From the NCBI RefSeq assembly GCF_040054535.1, contig NC_090794.1, positions 2,231,501 through 2,295,500 of the forward strand: a stretch of 64,000 nt of DNA, in the 5' to 3' direction. Each line of letters opens with the position of its first letter. The stretch's first letter is position 1. The stretch comes from Antennarius striatus (lineage: Eukaryota; Chordata; Actinopteri; Lophiiformes; Antennariidae). This document shows positions 23,846-36,700 of this stretch, in pieces. The notes beneath the pieces are model-generated. The model had not been told where the DNA came from. It saw nothing but the letters and a program-made list of their open reading frames with translations, and searched no databases. Both the position numbers and the translations under genes were made by a program.

Positions 23846-24897
23846 GTGTAATTGCTCCTATTCCAACTTTTGAGGAATAAATAAAGGAATGATATGAAAA
23901 ACATGTTTCTATATAGTTTACATTCTCTTCTCTTCCTCGCCTCTCCATCTCCCGAAGCCGCTGCACCCCCATCGGCTTGATTTTTCAGAGCTCTGGGAAG
24001 TGTTCTGCTGGTCCTTCAGACAAACCAGCTCCTCCTTCATCACCTCCAGAAGGGACTGCTCTATTGTCCTTCCCACCAGGATCTCCAACACCGGCTGAAC
24101 CTCCTGACCAAAGTCAAACAGCTGCAGAAGATTTTGATGTTATTGTTATTCTAAAATGATGACTTCACACGGTTCTGTGGGGGTCTAGGACCGGTTCTCG
24201 GGGGGTTAGGGTTGACTGGAGGATGCTGAATCAAAGTCATTGACATAACTTCCGTTTGAAACGAGATCAATCACATTTATCACCTCTATTACATCAAATA
24301 TTGTATTTTATTTATTTTATTTTTACATTTGTTTTACTAACAATATATTACCATTTCCATGATTTTCCCGATAAGAAAATTAAAAACATTTGGAGTCCCC
24401 TGAGAAAAATTTGTGACTTGGTATTTATTTTTATTTTTAATTTTTGTTCCATTGACACAGTTGGTTTTTCCGTAGATGACATTCGTTAGTCATTGAGTGT
24501 CTTACAGTGGTGGTGTCTAGTAAAGGAAATTACTCAAAGAGATGCTAACCACAGAGAGCCTCTTCAGCTCCCCAATAGGTAACAAAAAACCACGTAGAAC
24601 CAAAATTTACAACAATATTTATTAGTGAGCATAAAGGTGAGATCTCTGTGGTCAGAGTGGTGACGAACTTTCCTCCCTGTTAAACACTGGTATCTTCCAT
24701 GAAGTAGTCAAAGAAATGTAAAACACAAAATGAATTTTAAAATCATTCCAGTTTTTGCTGCTACAAAACTCGTAGAGTCTGTTAACTGCTTCTTGTGAGC
24801 TCAGACAGCTTGGGAACTACCCATAATCCTCCTCTCCTCCTCCTCCCTGATGCATTCACTCCTAAATGTTGCCAAAATAGTGTGTCACCAAGAAGTC
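23846..24897. other. Intergenic DNA, nothing recognised
   Basis: AT-rich sequence with short unremarkable frames on both strands and no recognisable protein, RNA or element. Confidence 0.5.
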
Positions 24898-25345
24898 TTA
24901 TAATTTCTTGTGTCAAACTCAAGGCCCAGGGGCCAAATGTGGCCCCCCATATCATTTTATGTGGGGCATAAGAGGTCAGACTGTCCAAAAATAAATAGGT
25001 CAAAAGCATCCTTTGATGAAAACTACATTTCCCACAGTGAAAATAATTAAGGCTATTTTAACTTTGACAAAATACAAAGTTAATGTCCTAACTTGTGTTT
25101 GATGTTATTTTTCTTTATTGACTTGTATAGTTTGATCCTTGATTAATGGAATTCTGACAAATTAAAAGGATTTATGTTATAACAGAGCAACAAGGAAACA
25201 TGTTTGTAATGTTCGTAACTTGAATAAGTACTAAATTCAGAGTTCTTTAACACTAAGGAGTAGTTACATTTATTTTACATTACATTGAGTTACATTGAGT
25301 TATATTTCTTAGTTACATCTGGCCCTTTGAGGACGGCCGGTTGAA
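24898..25345 (+). mobile_element. Non-autonomous hAT/Charlie-like element
   Basis: The left end reads GTGTCAAACTCAAGGCCCAG, a well-known vertebrate hAT/Charlie-type terminus. Near the right end ACATCTGGCCCTTTGAGG recalls the matching subterminal segment. The exact right inverted terminus (GTTTGACAC) is not found, so the element is probably truncated or decayed there. There is no transposase. Confidence 0.6.
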
Positions 25346-27560
25346 ATTAAAATTGTTCATTAGTACATTATATCAATGTTTAATTAATCATTAATGACCG
25401 TCCAAGTCTGCTGGTAGGATATTACTTAATAATTCTAGCACTACTATTGCTATACTGCAGTTCCACATATTGATGCCAGTACTAATTATAATTCCACTTC
25501 AATGGGATAATTCCACCTTAATTTTACAAGCCCGATATGTTTTATACGTCTGAACATTTTTTTTAGAGATAAGTTTGTTGTTTTGTCTGTGCTTACAAGC
25601 CTTTCTTTAGACACACAAACAGCATCATGACGTAACACGCCTCATTAAAAAGTGTTATCAACACAAGCAGCCAAACATAGACGTGGTTGGAGTAACTGTC
25701 ATGTGTTTGATCTGCTTTGAAAGAAGCAATGAATGGAGTGTAATGGGGGAGGAAGTGTGTGTGTGTGTGTGGGGGAGGGTTCTTTGGTTTAACCTGTCAC
25801 AAGCCATTAAGCATTCATAAAGGGTAAACCAATCAGCATCCTCGTTCCTCATTAGTGTCAGACGTGAGATTACACAACCGCTACGCCGCATGTGTTTTTT
25901 AGCGTGTGTTTGTTCAAGACTTGCAGATCCTTTTATATGTACGGATCTGCTGTTGTCTGGTATCGTCTGTGGTGAGCAGTGGTACGAGTCCACACAATAA
26001 TCTGCACAAAGATGACAAGACTACCATTTCCCTCTTTGTGGAGATGATAAACGTACACGTAAACCTCCAATCCTGGAATTTTTACCTCATGATGTCATTA
26101 ACTCCACCAACCCAGAGATGGAAGAGGTTATGTAATCATCCACATTTGTTTGGTTGACCCGGGGTCATATATACGTGACCCTTGTGTCCCATCAACACTA
26201 TAGAGCTCCTGGGTTCCCAGGCAAGATAATAAGCCAATTAAAATACAGAAAACACCAAGCATGGGCGACTCGTCATGTTTAATGAAAAGATGGATCCAGA
26301 TCCTAATTCAGATCTGAGAGACTTACATATACGCTTTGACACCAACGCCAGTGTGGAGCTCATATAATGCATTATACCGATGATAACACATGAGTTTCCA
26401 AGGCTAATGTTTGAGCAGGTAGCAACACAATTTTATGTAATGGGTCATACTGTCCGCGGCTGTTACTGGTATGGCCAAATACGATGGTGTGTTATGTTAA
26501 GTCCTTTCATATTTAATGAGCAGTCACTACAACTCGACCAGCTATCTGTTCAGCGGCATCCTTGAAGATAATAAGTATGTAAAAACACGGATGGGAAAAC
26601 TGATCTTTAATTTTGCCTGATTAAAAAAAAAAAATCTAAAAAATTAACAGAGGAGTTTAAACAACTTTATTTGTATTCATCTTAAGTGAACAGTGTAGCC
26701 TTTTCCAATGTATATGTCTTTAAAACATGACCTTCACATGATGTTTTACAGACTGACTGCTGGAATTGTTGCATTATGCATAAATAACGCAATTTCTGAC
26801 TGCATTTTCATTCGTTTCTGGGGGCATTATGCTCAATTTGAATAAATAGGTCCAACATTTTTATTCATTTGCTTGCTTAGTGCACAGTAAGGCATCTTCT
26901 ATCTATCTATCTATCTATCTATCTATTGATCGATCGATCTACCAACCTTCACCCCAACCTCCCCACCCACTTGTTTCTTTGTTAGATAAATGATCAGCAG
27001 GTATCTAATCTTCCTCTTTACTGTACTTGTGTTGGAGAAAATGTACTAAAGGACAAAAGAGTCTTCATCAATTCTAGAAAATCTAATCTTAAGTAGAAAC
27101 AGCAAGTAGAGCAGATACAAAAAACACTCCAGCAGGTTTACTGTGTTCTGATGACTTGTGACTGAGCTACATCAGCTAGTCGAGGAAGGATACAGAGTCT
27201 GACAGAATCTTAGAGAGGAAGGAAGAGGTAGCAGCTTATCGTGCCATCGGCGACAAGAGGAACAGCAATTCAGAGAAAAACCAAATCCGCCAATGTGACC
27301 GTTTGGTTTCCTACTGATGTATCTGCACATGCTGTTCTCTCCATGAAGCTCATTTTGCTCTGTTATGCAACACATCTAACAAAGAGCAGTTTGAGTGAAA
27401 GCAGTCATGCTTCTCTGTTTTGTATTTGTTAGTACATAAACAGTTTGATTAAGCAAGAAACGCAGAAATAAATCAAATTGCATTTTTATAAGCTCTTATT
27501 TAGAAACCACGTATGGGGAAAATAAAATAAAAATAAATTGACAGTGATTAGCCTCAGCAT
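25346..27560. other. Intergenic DNA before the TAGAP-like gene
   Basis: No supported gene. It contains a TATC microsatellite at about 26899-26935 and a short GT run at about 25759-25771. The frame at 25906-26157 resembles nothing I know. Confidence 0.5.
26899..26935. repeat. (TATC)n microsatellite
   Basis: Seven TATC units followed by GATC-like degenerate units. Confidence 0.9.
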
Positions 27561-27575
27561 CTACTGCATTCTCAC

Positions 27576-27581
27576 TTTATT
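27576..27581 (-). terminator. Candidate polyadenylation signal of the TAGAP-like gene
   Basis: AATAAA on the minus strand about 530 bases after the stop codon at 28109, which gives a plausible 3' UTR length. Further AATAAA-like motifs follow downstream near 27470, so this choice is tentative. Confidence 0.35.
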
Positions 27582-28108
27582 TACATTTCAGCATACACAT
27601 AAAAGCTCATCATCAGGAAAGTGTTTCAATGTAGTGAAGGAAAGAACAAGGAATTACAAAAAGTGAGGAAATTGTGCTCAACATGCACACATCAACAAAC
27701 TACAAAACACAGGAAATTCCACTTATAGCATATTTTATCCACAGCTAAGTTTGCTGTCATAGCTTCATTGTTATAGACTAGATATCTATCAGGATATCTT
27801 GTAAAAGTTGTACTCTAAATGGTACTACAGACAAAGTGCAACCAGAAGTTGAATATAATGAACATCCACTCAAAGTGAAATGGTTAAAAATAAAAGATGA
27901 TCTCTTTAAGACAGAGCTGTTCAGTGAGGACAGCCTTAGTCACAAGTTTTCTCTTTAGCTGACAAAAGGACTAATGAGGTTTTCAATGGGAGATATGTTA
28001 TAAATCCAAGGTCTCCAAGCTTTGAAGAACTATAAAGAACTATAAACTGGTACTTAGCTCTTCATATAACTAACTCTCAACATATGAACTGCCTAATCGA
28101 TTTCCAAG

Positions 28109-31100
28109 TCAAACATAGGATTCCTTTGCGTAAGAAAACTCCTCAAACACAGGCTGGCTGCATCTTCGAGACACAACTTCATGATGACGTGTAGATACGG
28201 ACTCGGACATTGCTCTCTGGCGGAAAGGCTGCCGCAGCTTGACATTATCGACCGGCGTTGCTTCAGCCAAACCGTCTTTGTACTGACTGACAGAAAAGGT
28301 AGAAGGGAAGTCAAAGTTTAGAGAGGATGGACGGGACCTCCTCTCCAGCTCGAAGGCGTCTTGTACCGTCATCGATCCATACGGCGGATGGAGACCCGTG
28401 TTCTGCACCGCGTGCTCGTAGGAAGGGGGCCTGCAGGGCAGCCGGCTGTCCACCAGCTTAAACACTTCGATGGCGGACAAAGGGCGTGGCTTGTGCCGAA
28501 ACTCCACTGGAGAATCTGCTTCGCTTTGCGAGTCCTCCTGTAGGGTTTCACAAGGGAAAGGGTTTTCCCTTTGAGGGTCTTTCTTTAGGGTGTTCCTGCT
28601 GAAGGCACCTAAGCTCCTGGTCCTCATCAGGACTTTACTCGTGAGTCTCATTGACTGTGAACGCCTCTTCTCCTCTGAGGGGATGTCTTGCTGAGTCTTT
28701 GCCATAGTTGAAGACTGGTTGGTCGGGTTTGTCCTCCTAGGGCAGGTTGGTGACTCCACGGGGGAACTAGCGAAAACGGACCCTTCAGATTGATTGGACG
28801 CTGCACTCTCTAGGGAGGAGCAGGAACAGTCCTTGAGTTGACTGCCCATGATGTTCGGCAGCAGATCTACGTTGGAGCTGCTCTTGGGTTTGGATAAAGA
28901 AAGCACTGGCCTAGCTCGTTTTTGTCCCCTGAGCAACAAGGAGTCATCCGAGATGGGCTTTTTCAAAGACTGCTCCTCAAAGTCGCTCCTCTTCGCGGAG
29001 CAGTCGTCGTGGCTACGGGCGTGGCTGCAAAGGTTCTCCAGGTCAGGAGAGAGGAGGATGATGGGCTCCGAGCAGCGACGGTTGAAGGGAGTCTTTGTGT
29101 TGAAGATAGCATCAGCAGGCCAAGAGGAGGTGTTCCCAACGGGGGTACCGAGGGATGAAGATGAGCCACTCTCTCCAAGGGTGGAGCTGGCACTCTCTCC
29201 CGCCTCTCCATCCCCATCTGGGTCTGTGCTGTCGTATGCAGAGTCGTGATGCTGGGAGGACAGGGAGTCTACAGACAGGAGGACATTATTTCATTCTCTG
29301 CAGGGCTTTTTTTTTTTTTGATTGATTGTTGGAAAGTAGGATTAAACAAAAAAATAACCAGTTCCAACAAAATTAGTCAGAGGAGTCAGGGCCAAAAGAC
29401 TTTTGGAGGGATTTACTCTTTAAGTATTGATGAAATTTGCTGGTTCTTGTATTTTGCAATCAGCATTGAATTGAGAAACTACTGAGGAAGGACTTGCCAA
29501 AGTTTGCGTAGGGACCCAACTAGATTAAAAAAAGAAGGCTGATCAGAGAGCAAATGAATTCACAAAGGACTCTGAATATTTTGGGGATTTCAGCACCTTG
29601 ACAAAATCTAGTTCTTGAGATCTTCTGCTAACAAATAGATAAGCAATGAAAGCATGACCTCATTGGCAGAGGTAATGATCTTGCGGATGAATCTGTAGTC
29701 TTTGCCTTTTTAATACATCAGTATACTACAGAAACTCCATCCTCTGTAAGTTTTGTTGATTTTCAGAGATATGTTCCAAAGAAAATCATGATTTAGGATG
29801 GTTGAGAATGCTGATGCTTACGGGTTGGGTGGATAAAACGACAAATAGTTCCCCTCTCATCCCTAATAACTCTCATATGGTGCCTAAAAGGAAACTCAAA
29901 GCAGAGATATGAGTGATAATGTTAACTGTACCGTTGTCAGCATCCAGAAGATTTGGAATATTCTCTCCAAGTATATCAGAATGCTCGATCAGAAACTGGG
30001 TGAGCTCTGTGACCTGTGGAAAAGAAACGCGATGGAGTAGAATTAATGGCAACTAATACTCAAGATCTAAAGTTAAACAGGCATAAAGCAGATGCAGATC
30101 AGCGTGCACTTTGGTCTACACACTGTGCAGACCAAAGTATATAAGTCTAACCTGACTTACGAAACCTTTTGAGGTTTCCTTCACTGCGACCCACGAAGCT
30201 TCAAAGCAGCTCAGGGGAGAAGAAAGAGCACATTCAAAGCGAGACTTTTACCTTTTCAATTTTGCCTTTCTGCTCATCCAGGGGGGCGGCGGCGTCCACC
30301 TGCAGCAAAGTGGGGGCGATGCAGACCGCCAGGTTGTAGGCGTCCATCTTGTTGATGTCAGCGTTCTCCAGGATGTGATGGAGGACGCAGAGGAGATGCT
30401 GCAGAAGGAGTTGATTGGCGGCTGGGAGCATCTCTACCATCCTGTTAGCGGGTGTCAGGAAGGGGGGGGGGGGGCGGGGTTGAACAGAGACAAAAGGAAG
30501 GAGATGTCATTTTGCCGTTTTAATTCTAAAATACCATCCAAGACATGCAAGAATAGAACCCCGGGGGTCACAGTAGCAGATCAATAACACTTATCAGCAG
30601 GCCGTGATTGCTTACTTTCTGATTTTCTGAGCTCTCTGTTGGGTTTCTTCATTGTCCAACGTCATCATCCACTTTACATAAAGTTCAGACACCAGCAGGC
30701 TACCAGGAAGCTCCTTCAGAAAACTCTGCAATGAGTAAGAGACAGTGTGAGACATAGATCAAAATTATCTGGTGTGACGTTGACTCAACATGATTTCATA
30801 CTTATTTTTATTTTAAGCAATTTTTAATTTCTGGCTTGTTTCAGAGAGAGATACTGAACTTTTTCTAGACTACATCTAAATAACACCATAAGTTATAACA
30901 AATTTTGCAGAAAAGGAATTTAAAAAAAAAAAAAGCCATCTAAAGAAAAAATCACCCTGTTTTACAATAGCGTGTACCTAAATAGTAAAACCTGTACATT
31001 TATAAATTGCTGTACTGATAGTTTTATATTTATAAAATCTATATTTTTATTTATTTTATGTATTTATTTAGTTTATTTTTATATATTATATTATATTATA

Positions 31101-33648
31101 TTATATTATATTATATTATATTATATTATATTATATTATATTTAGTCGTACTTTCAGCAGGCCCACCAGCATGGTGACCGGCTGGATGTCCATGTCCACC
31201 TCCAGACCACCGTTGAGCTGCTCCTTGATGTCCCTCATCATCTTACTGTTGCACGGTTTGCGAAACACCCCCTCAGTGGAGGGCCCTTTCCTCCTCAGCA
31301 GCACCAGCATCTCCTGGGGGGGAGGACAGGGCAGAGTTGACCCACGTGCGGTTTGACTTTGCACTGCACTGTGTTAAAGTTCAGCTGAGGAGGCGCTCAG
31401 CTCAAACATCTAAACGGACGTACAATGACGGGTTTTGGAAGCGAGCCGTCGTCGGGGCAAATCTCAGAGAGGGGGCGTCCGAACAGCTGAGTCTTGGCGT
31501 CGGATTGGCGTGCTCTGCTGATGAAACTCGAGCCTTTTTTCAGCTTCCTCACCAGGTTCCACTTGGTTTCTGATGAGAGAAGGAATATTTTATCAGAATT
31601 TTACAGATTTAATCCTTTATCCCCCGCTTGAAACTAAAGCAAACCCTAACCCTGCGCCACACAGCAACACAAACACGTAAGCAAGACAGGACGCCGTTAA
31701 AGAATAAGTTGTTTTCTTTAATGGCTTACAATCAATTGTTAATTTTCCTTCTCTTTATCTTTCTCAAAATAACCACATTTAAACTCACCAATTGGCTGCA
31801 GAAGCTTCTCCTCCTGGTTGTTCACTTTGAAATCACTCTGGTAACATAAAGAGAAAGTAATGTGGTGAAGCGGGTGAGGAGGAAGATGAGAATGTAACAG
31901 GAACAAATGGGTAGGCCATGGGGGGGGGCACAACCCCTCTGCTATAATGGCGATTAACACATGTCAGAGTAATCATTGAGAAGAAAAGACCTCCGGCGGA
32001 AGGTGTTTCAAAGACAATCTGACTTACATCAAGTGGAAACTCGATGAAGCGTTCCATGCCACCTCCTGGAAGAGCTTTAGGCTAAAAGAAGACGTTGGAT
32101 GATCAAAACTCGCTCTTATTCCTATGAAGATGCTGGTTTCTGCTTGAAATGGCGGCGACAGACTCACCGTGAAGCTGCCGCTCAGCACCTTCATCAGGAC
32201 GTCTGGAGGAGGAGAAGCTCGACCAGCCTTCGCTTTGGACTCCTTGATTTTACTGTGGAGACGATGAAAAGCGTTTGTTTTTTTTAAAAAACAACCTTTT
32301 CTCTATTAAATATGAGTATTAAAGCACTTGTTGTGATGTTTTCTTACCTGTGAAGCGTATCTGACCAGCGTTCTTTCACCTCAGGCGAGCTGTCGGCGAA
32401 ATAACAGCATGGTACGAGTTACTAATCCACAGAGAATCAGACAGGCTGAAGCAGAAACTGTGGGTGGACTGAGACGACGAGCGCGGCCGCTGTCGCTTTT
32501 AACAACTCTGGTGGAAGACGCAACTCGGTCATGGGAACAGGAAGTGGCGTCACGGCGGCACCAGAACAGAGGCCTTCCTCTTAAACTAGGTTTAAGGTGG
32601 TTTTGGGGGCTGGCAGTGGAACCGTGACGTTAAAAAAAAGCAGGTACCTAAAAACTTTGTAACCCGTGATAGACCGTGACCTTGTTAACGCCGGGCCGGA
32701 TGAAGTACCGTACGACGGCGAGCATCGACACGTGAGTGAGGAGGTAAGAAAGTCAAATCGTCCAACAGCCCAAAACCAACTGAAGATTTCATCATCATCA
32801 CCATCATCATCTTCATTACATGGAAATACACATGAAATGTGTTCGGGATGAGTCGACTACAGGCGTTTTCCCATTTTATTGTAAAGGTTCGTTTTTCCAA
32901 CGAGACGCCCTAACGTTCACATGCTTTGCACTTCCTGTTTTGCACTTCCTCATGATTCTGCAGGACCGACTTTCTCTTTGCTACTTCTCCTTTTTCATGC
33001 ATGTCACTAATGTGACGGTCTAAAGGTTATATTCACCTCCCCAGCACATGTTAGTGAGAATTTATGCACCTGGCAAATTAAATTTCATCAGAAGCATCAG
33101 TAGCTGAGCGGTGAAGTCAGACAACACGCTGTTGTTTGTTCAGGAGCGATCGTGTGTGAGGATGCTCACCGAAAACACACCAAACAGTAAGCGAGGGGCC
33201 AGGCCAGGGCCAGGGTCACCCTGAGGTCAACCTGCCCCTCTTCACCCTCCAGGTCATCTTGGAACCCGTGCAGCCAGATGTCCTGCAAGCTGACCCTGTG
33301 CTTCAGGCGGTAGCTGATGTTCGACCTGTCGGAAGCAGAAAGAAATGTAAAACGATCCTCCCTGTTTCTTTTATTTTTGAAAGTCCGTTCCATAAATGTC
33401 TACCTCACTCCAACTTCTAATTTTAAACACGGCTGAACAGAAAATGGATTTTCTGTCCAGGGGATCAAAGAAAAGCCGGAAACGACTTTGTGAGGTATAA
33501 TATTGTGAAAGGAAAGGTTTCCAACAGCGCTATTAAGTCTGAATGGTAAGCTGTACTTAAATATCAGTAAATTATATATAATACACTCACCTCTTAACCA
33601 AAACCTGCCCACAGTTGCGTAAGTAAATAGTAAAAGTAAAAAAAATAA

Positions 33649-33705
<57 letters not shown>

Positions 33706-36700
33706 AAATTACAAATGAGAAATGTCCTGTGGTCCCAGCTGTAAGCATGTACTGGAACTGTGGGCAGGTTTTGGTTCAGAAATGAGTGAAAGAACGTTCC
33801 ACTGATGATTAAAACCTGTTAAAAAGCAGGCGTGTAAATTTAACTTTAAACACACTTTAATTGACTTACTCTTATCAGACCTCGCTCAAAAGCACAACGA
33901 CCCTCACAGGTTTTCCCTAACTCCTGTAGATTGAAGTTGGTTTTTCGAATTTGAAGCTGAGGACGCGTTGGTTTAACTTTATTTGCGGCTGCGCTCCGTC
34001 CTCATGTGACTCTCAGGGAACCTCAACGGTTTCTGTGACTCATGGGTTACTGCGAGTGGAGATTCCCAAACAGTCTCGGCACGCCGTCCAAAAATACTCC
34101 GGGTGTTTTCAGTTCCTCTTTCGCTCTCTCATTCAAACCGTACAATGATTGTTGTTTTTAAAAAACACCACAGCTGCTGTTCCTATTTCTGTAATTTCTG
34201 GTACTTTCCCTGTGCTATTTGTGGTTTTTGTGGATGTTTATTTGAGTTTACGCGTTGACCGTCTTGATTTCGGGCAACGTCAAAACGTCTTACTTTAGTT
34301 TGGCGAAGACGATGACGTCGCTGAAGAGGAACAGGTGCCTCTCCGTCGTCTTGGGGCCCTCGGTGACCTGAACGCGTTCGTCCAGCAGCAGCTCGCCGTT
34401 CTCTCCGGCGAGGCCGAGGACGAAGGGACTCTGCTCCGCCGACACCCAGCAGGAGGCTTCCTCCCTGGGGGGGGGGTTCAGGTGACCCCAGATAAAAAAG
34501 AAAGAGGATTATGTTTGGGAACGTTATCCCACTACTGTTGACTCCAAAGAATTTTTTTAGCTGCAGGAAATAATGAAAAATAATAAATAAAAATAAAATA
34601 AAAATAAAAATAATGAACATTACTCAGGAAACCACTAACAACACCTGAATCTTGATGCCATTTTATTTATTCAGTTTATTTTTCTTCTTTCCAGACATGT
34701 TATTTCAACATATTTTATGGATAGTCAAAACAAGAAGTTGACCTGGCCAGTTTCACATGGTATTATATTGTCAAAATTATTAAATCAGTATATTAAATAA
34801 ATAAAATAAAATAAGAAAAAAAATTAAATTAAATTAAATTAAATTAAATTAAACAAACAAATAATTAAATAAATAAAGTTTTAGGTAGTCAGGGTATATT
34901 AAAAGAAATACCACGAGTGCTTTAGCCATGCTAAAAAATTACCATATCATGCTAACACGAACAAAGACCTGTTAAAAAAGAGTCTGCAGAAGAAAAAAAT
35001 TACATTAAGTTCACACCAGACGTTTTGCATATGAATATTTCCACAGATGACTTTTTCTACTGACAGATTTCATTTTACCGTCTGCAAAGAGCTGAATTAA
35101 TATTCCAGATTCACCACTGGAACTTTATTCAACACGTTTTCTACTTAATTGCGTGGTTTGAAAAGATGAGGGATTATAAGTCATTATAGTTCGATGTGGT
35201 GATAATGTGAGCACAGAGCTGTCCTTGAAATAAATGCCTTTACCCAACTCTACCACCCCTCAAATGGACTCATTTTAATAAACCGTCAGGAATCAATCAT
35301 CTTATGAGAATTAGGAGTTTAGTCACATGACCTGTTACACATGGCCTTTAGAATATAGACATGTTTTACTGAAAAAAAGTCAGGAGATTTAGCTTTATAG
35401 CGTTTTTTACTATGTGGATATGCATTAATGTGCTGGCCAATCACAAGTTAGACATCATCATCATCCTCTATCATCTACTTTTACACTGAACTGATGGGGT
35501 CATACGTGGGCCTGTCACTCGGCTGACAGGAGGTCACTATTGCCTTGTTGCCTCAGGGAGCAGGGGACATGCTGCGTGACGTTGCCATGGTGACATACAT
35601 TTCATTGGATAAGACTCATGCCAAATCAAGGAACGCCATAGGAGTCTTAGCACCTCACTGCTAATACTGTATTCATGTAGGTCTGATTGATTCCAGCATT
35701 CGGCATGTATAAAACTATAAAACCACATTTTGATTCATGAGCGCCTAAAGGTGGAAAATAATAACTGGTCGATGCCTGGGTATTTTAATATGATTTTATT
35801 ATGATATATACATTTAAAAAAGGTCCTGATCCCAGATCCCATTAGCCTTGGGCATAAAATTCACCACTGCACAAATTATCACCAAAACTTTCCTCCATCT
35901 GTGCAACACGTAAACAGCAAATAGTTCCCTAATCCATTCTAAAACCAAAGCTTCAGCGTCAACAATCCAAATCCATCGTTTATGTGGTTAAATGGACTCC
36001 TGATTCCTCCTTAAAGACAGCAGAAAGCCAGGAATTAAATTGTAATATGAAGAAAATGTCAAATTCTTATGTGAAGGCACATCTGCCATTTAAGGACAAA
36101 TGACCTTTTAGCAACAGGAGGAAGCTCGCTCGTCTTCACCAGCTTGTTTTTCAAATAAAGACACTTGAGTCAAAGACATTCCAGCTTCTTGGATGTAAGT
36201 TTTAGTTTTTACAAATTGGGACTTATTTTACGTTGGTTTTTTTGTGCATTGCTTGAACGCGACTCAAAGTGTGAATGAGAACAAGCAGGTGTTTGTTTGT
36301 CGCCAGGCGTCCATCCTACTGACTCTGGGTTCAAACAGTTGCACCAGAGGTACTTTCCCTGTTGCCCCTGTGACCTACTGAAGACGAAACATGCAAAACC
36401 AGTAACACAGTGGGAGGACTGCGAAGACAAACTGGTTATAAGTGGATGCAAATTCAAACAGCAGATAAAAATAAAGCATGACATTCAAGCAGTACTCATT
36501 TCTCATGCTGTTATTCTCTCGACTATAATAGAACAGATGTAAAAATTAAAATACAAATAATTCATTTGCAGAATTTACCTTTGAAGACCAAAAAATGCTT
36601 CCATATTTGTCGTTTAATCTTTACGTCTATGGCGGTCCCACTGCCGTAACTAACACCCACTCAGTCCAACCACCCCTCCTACGGGGGAATGTACAGAGCG

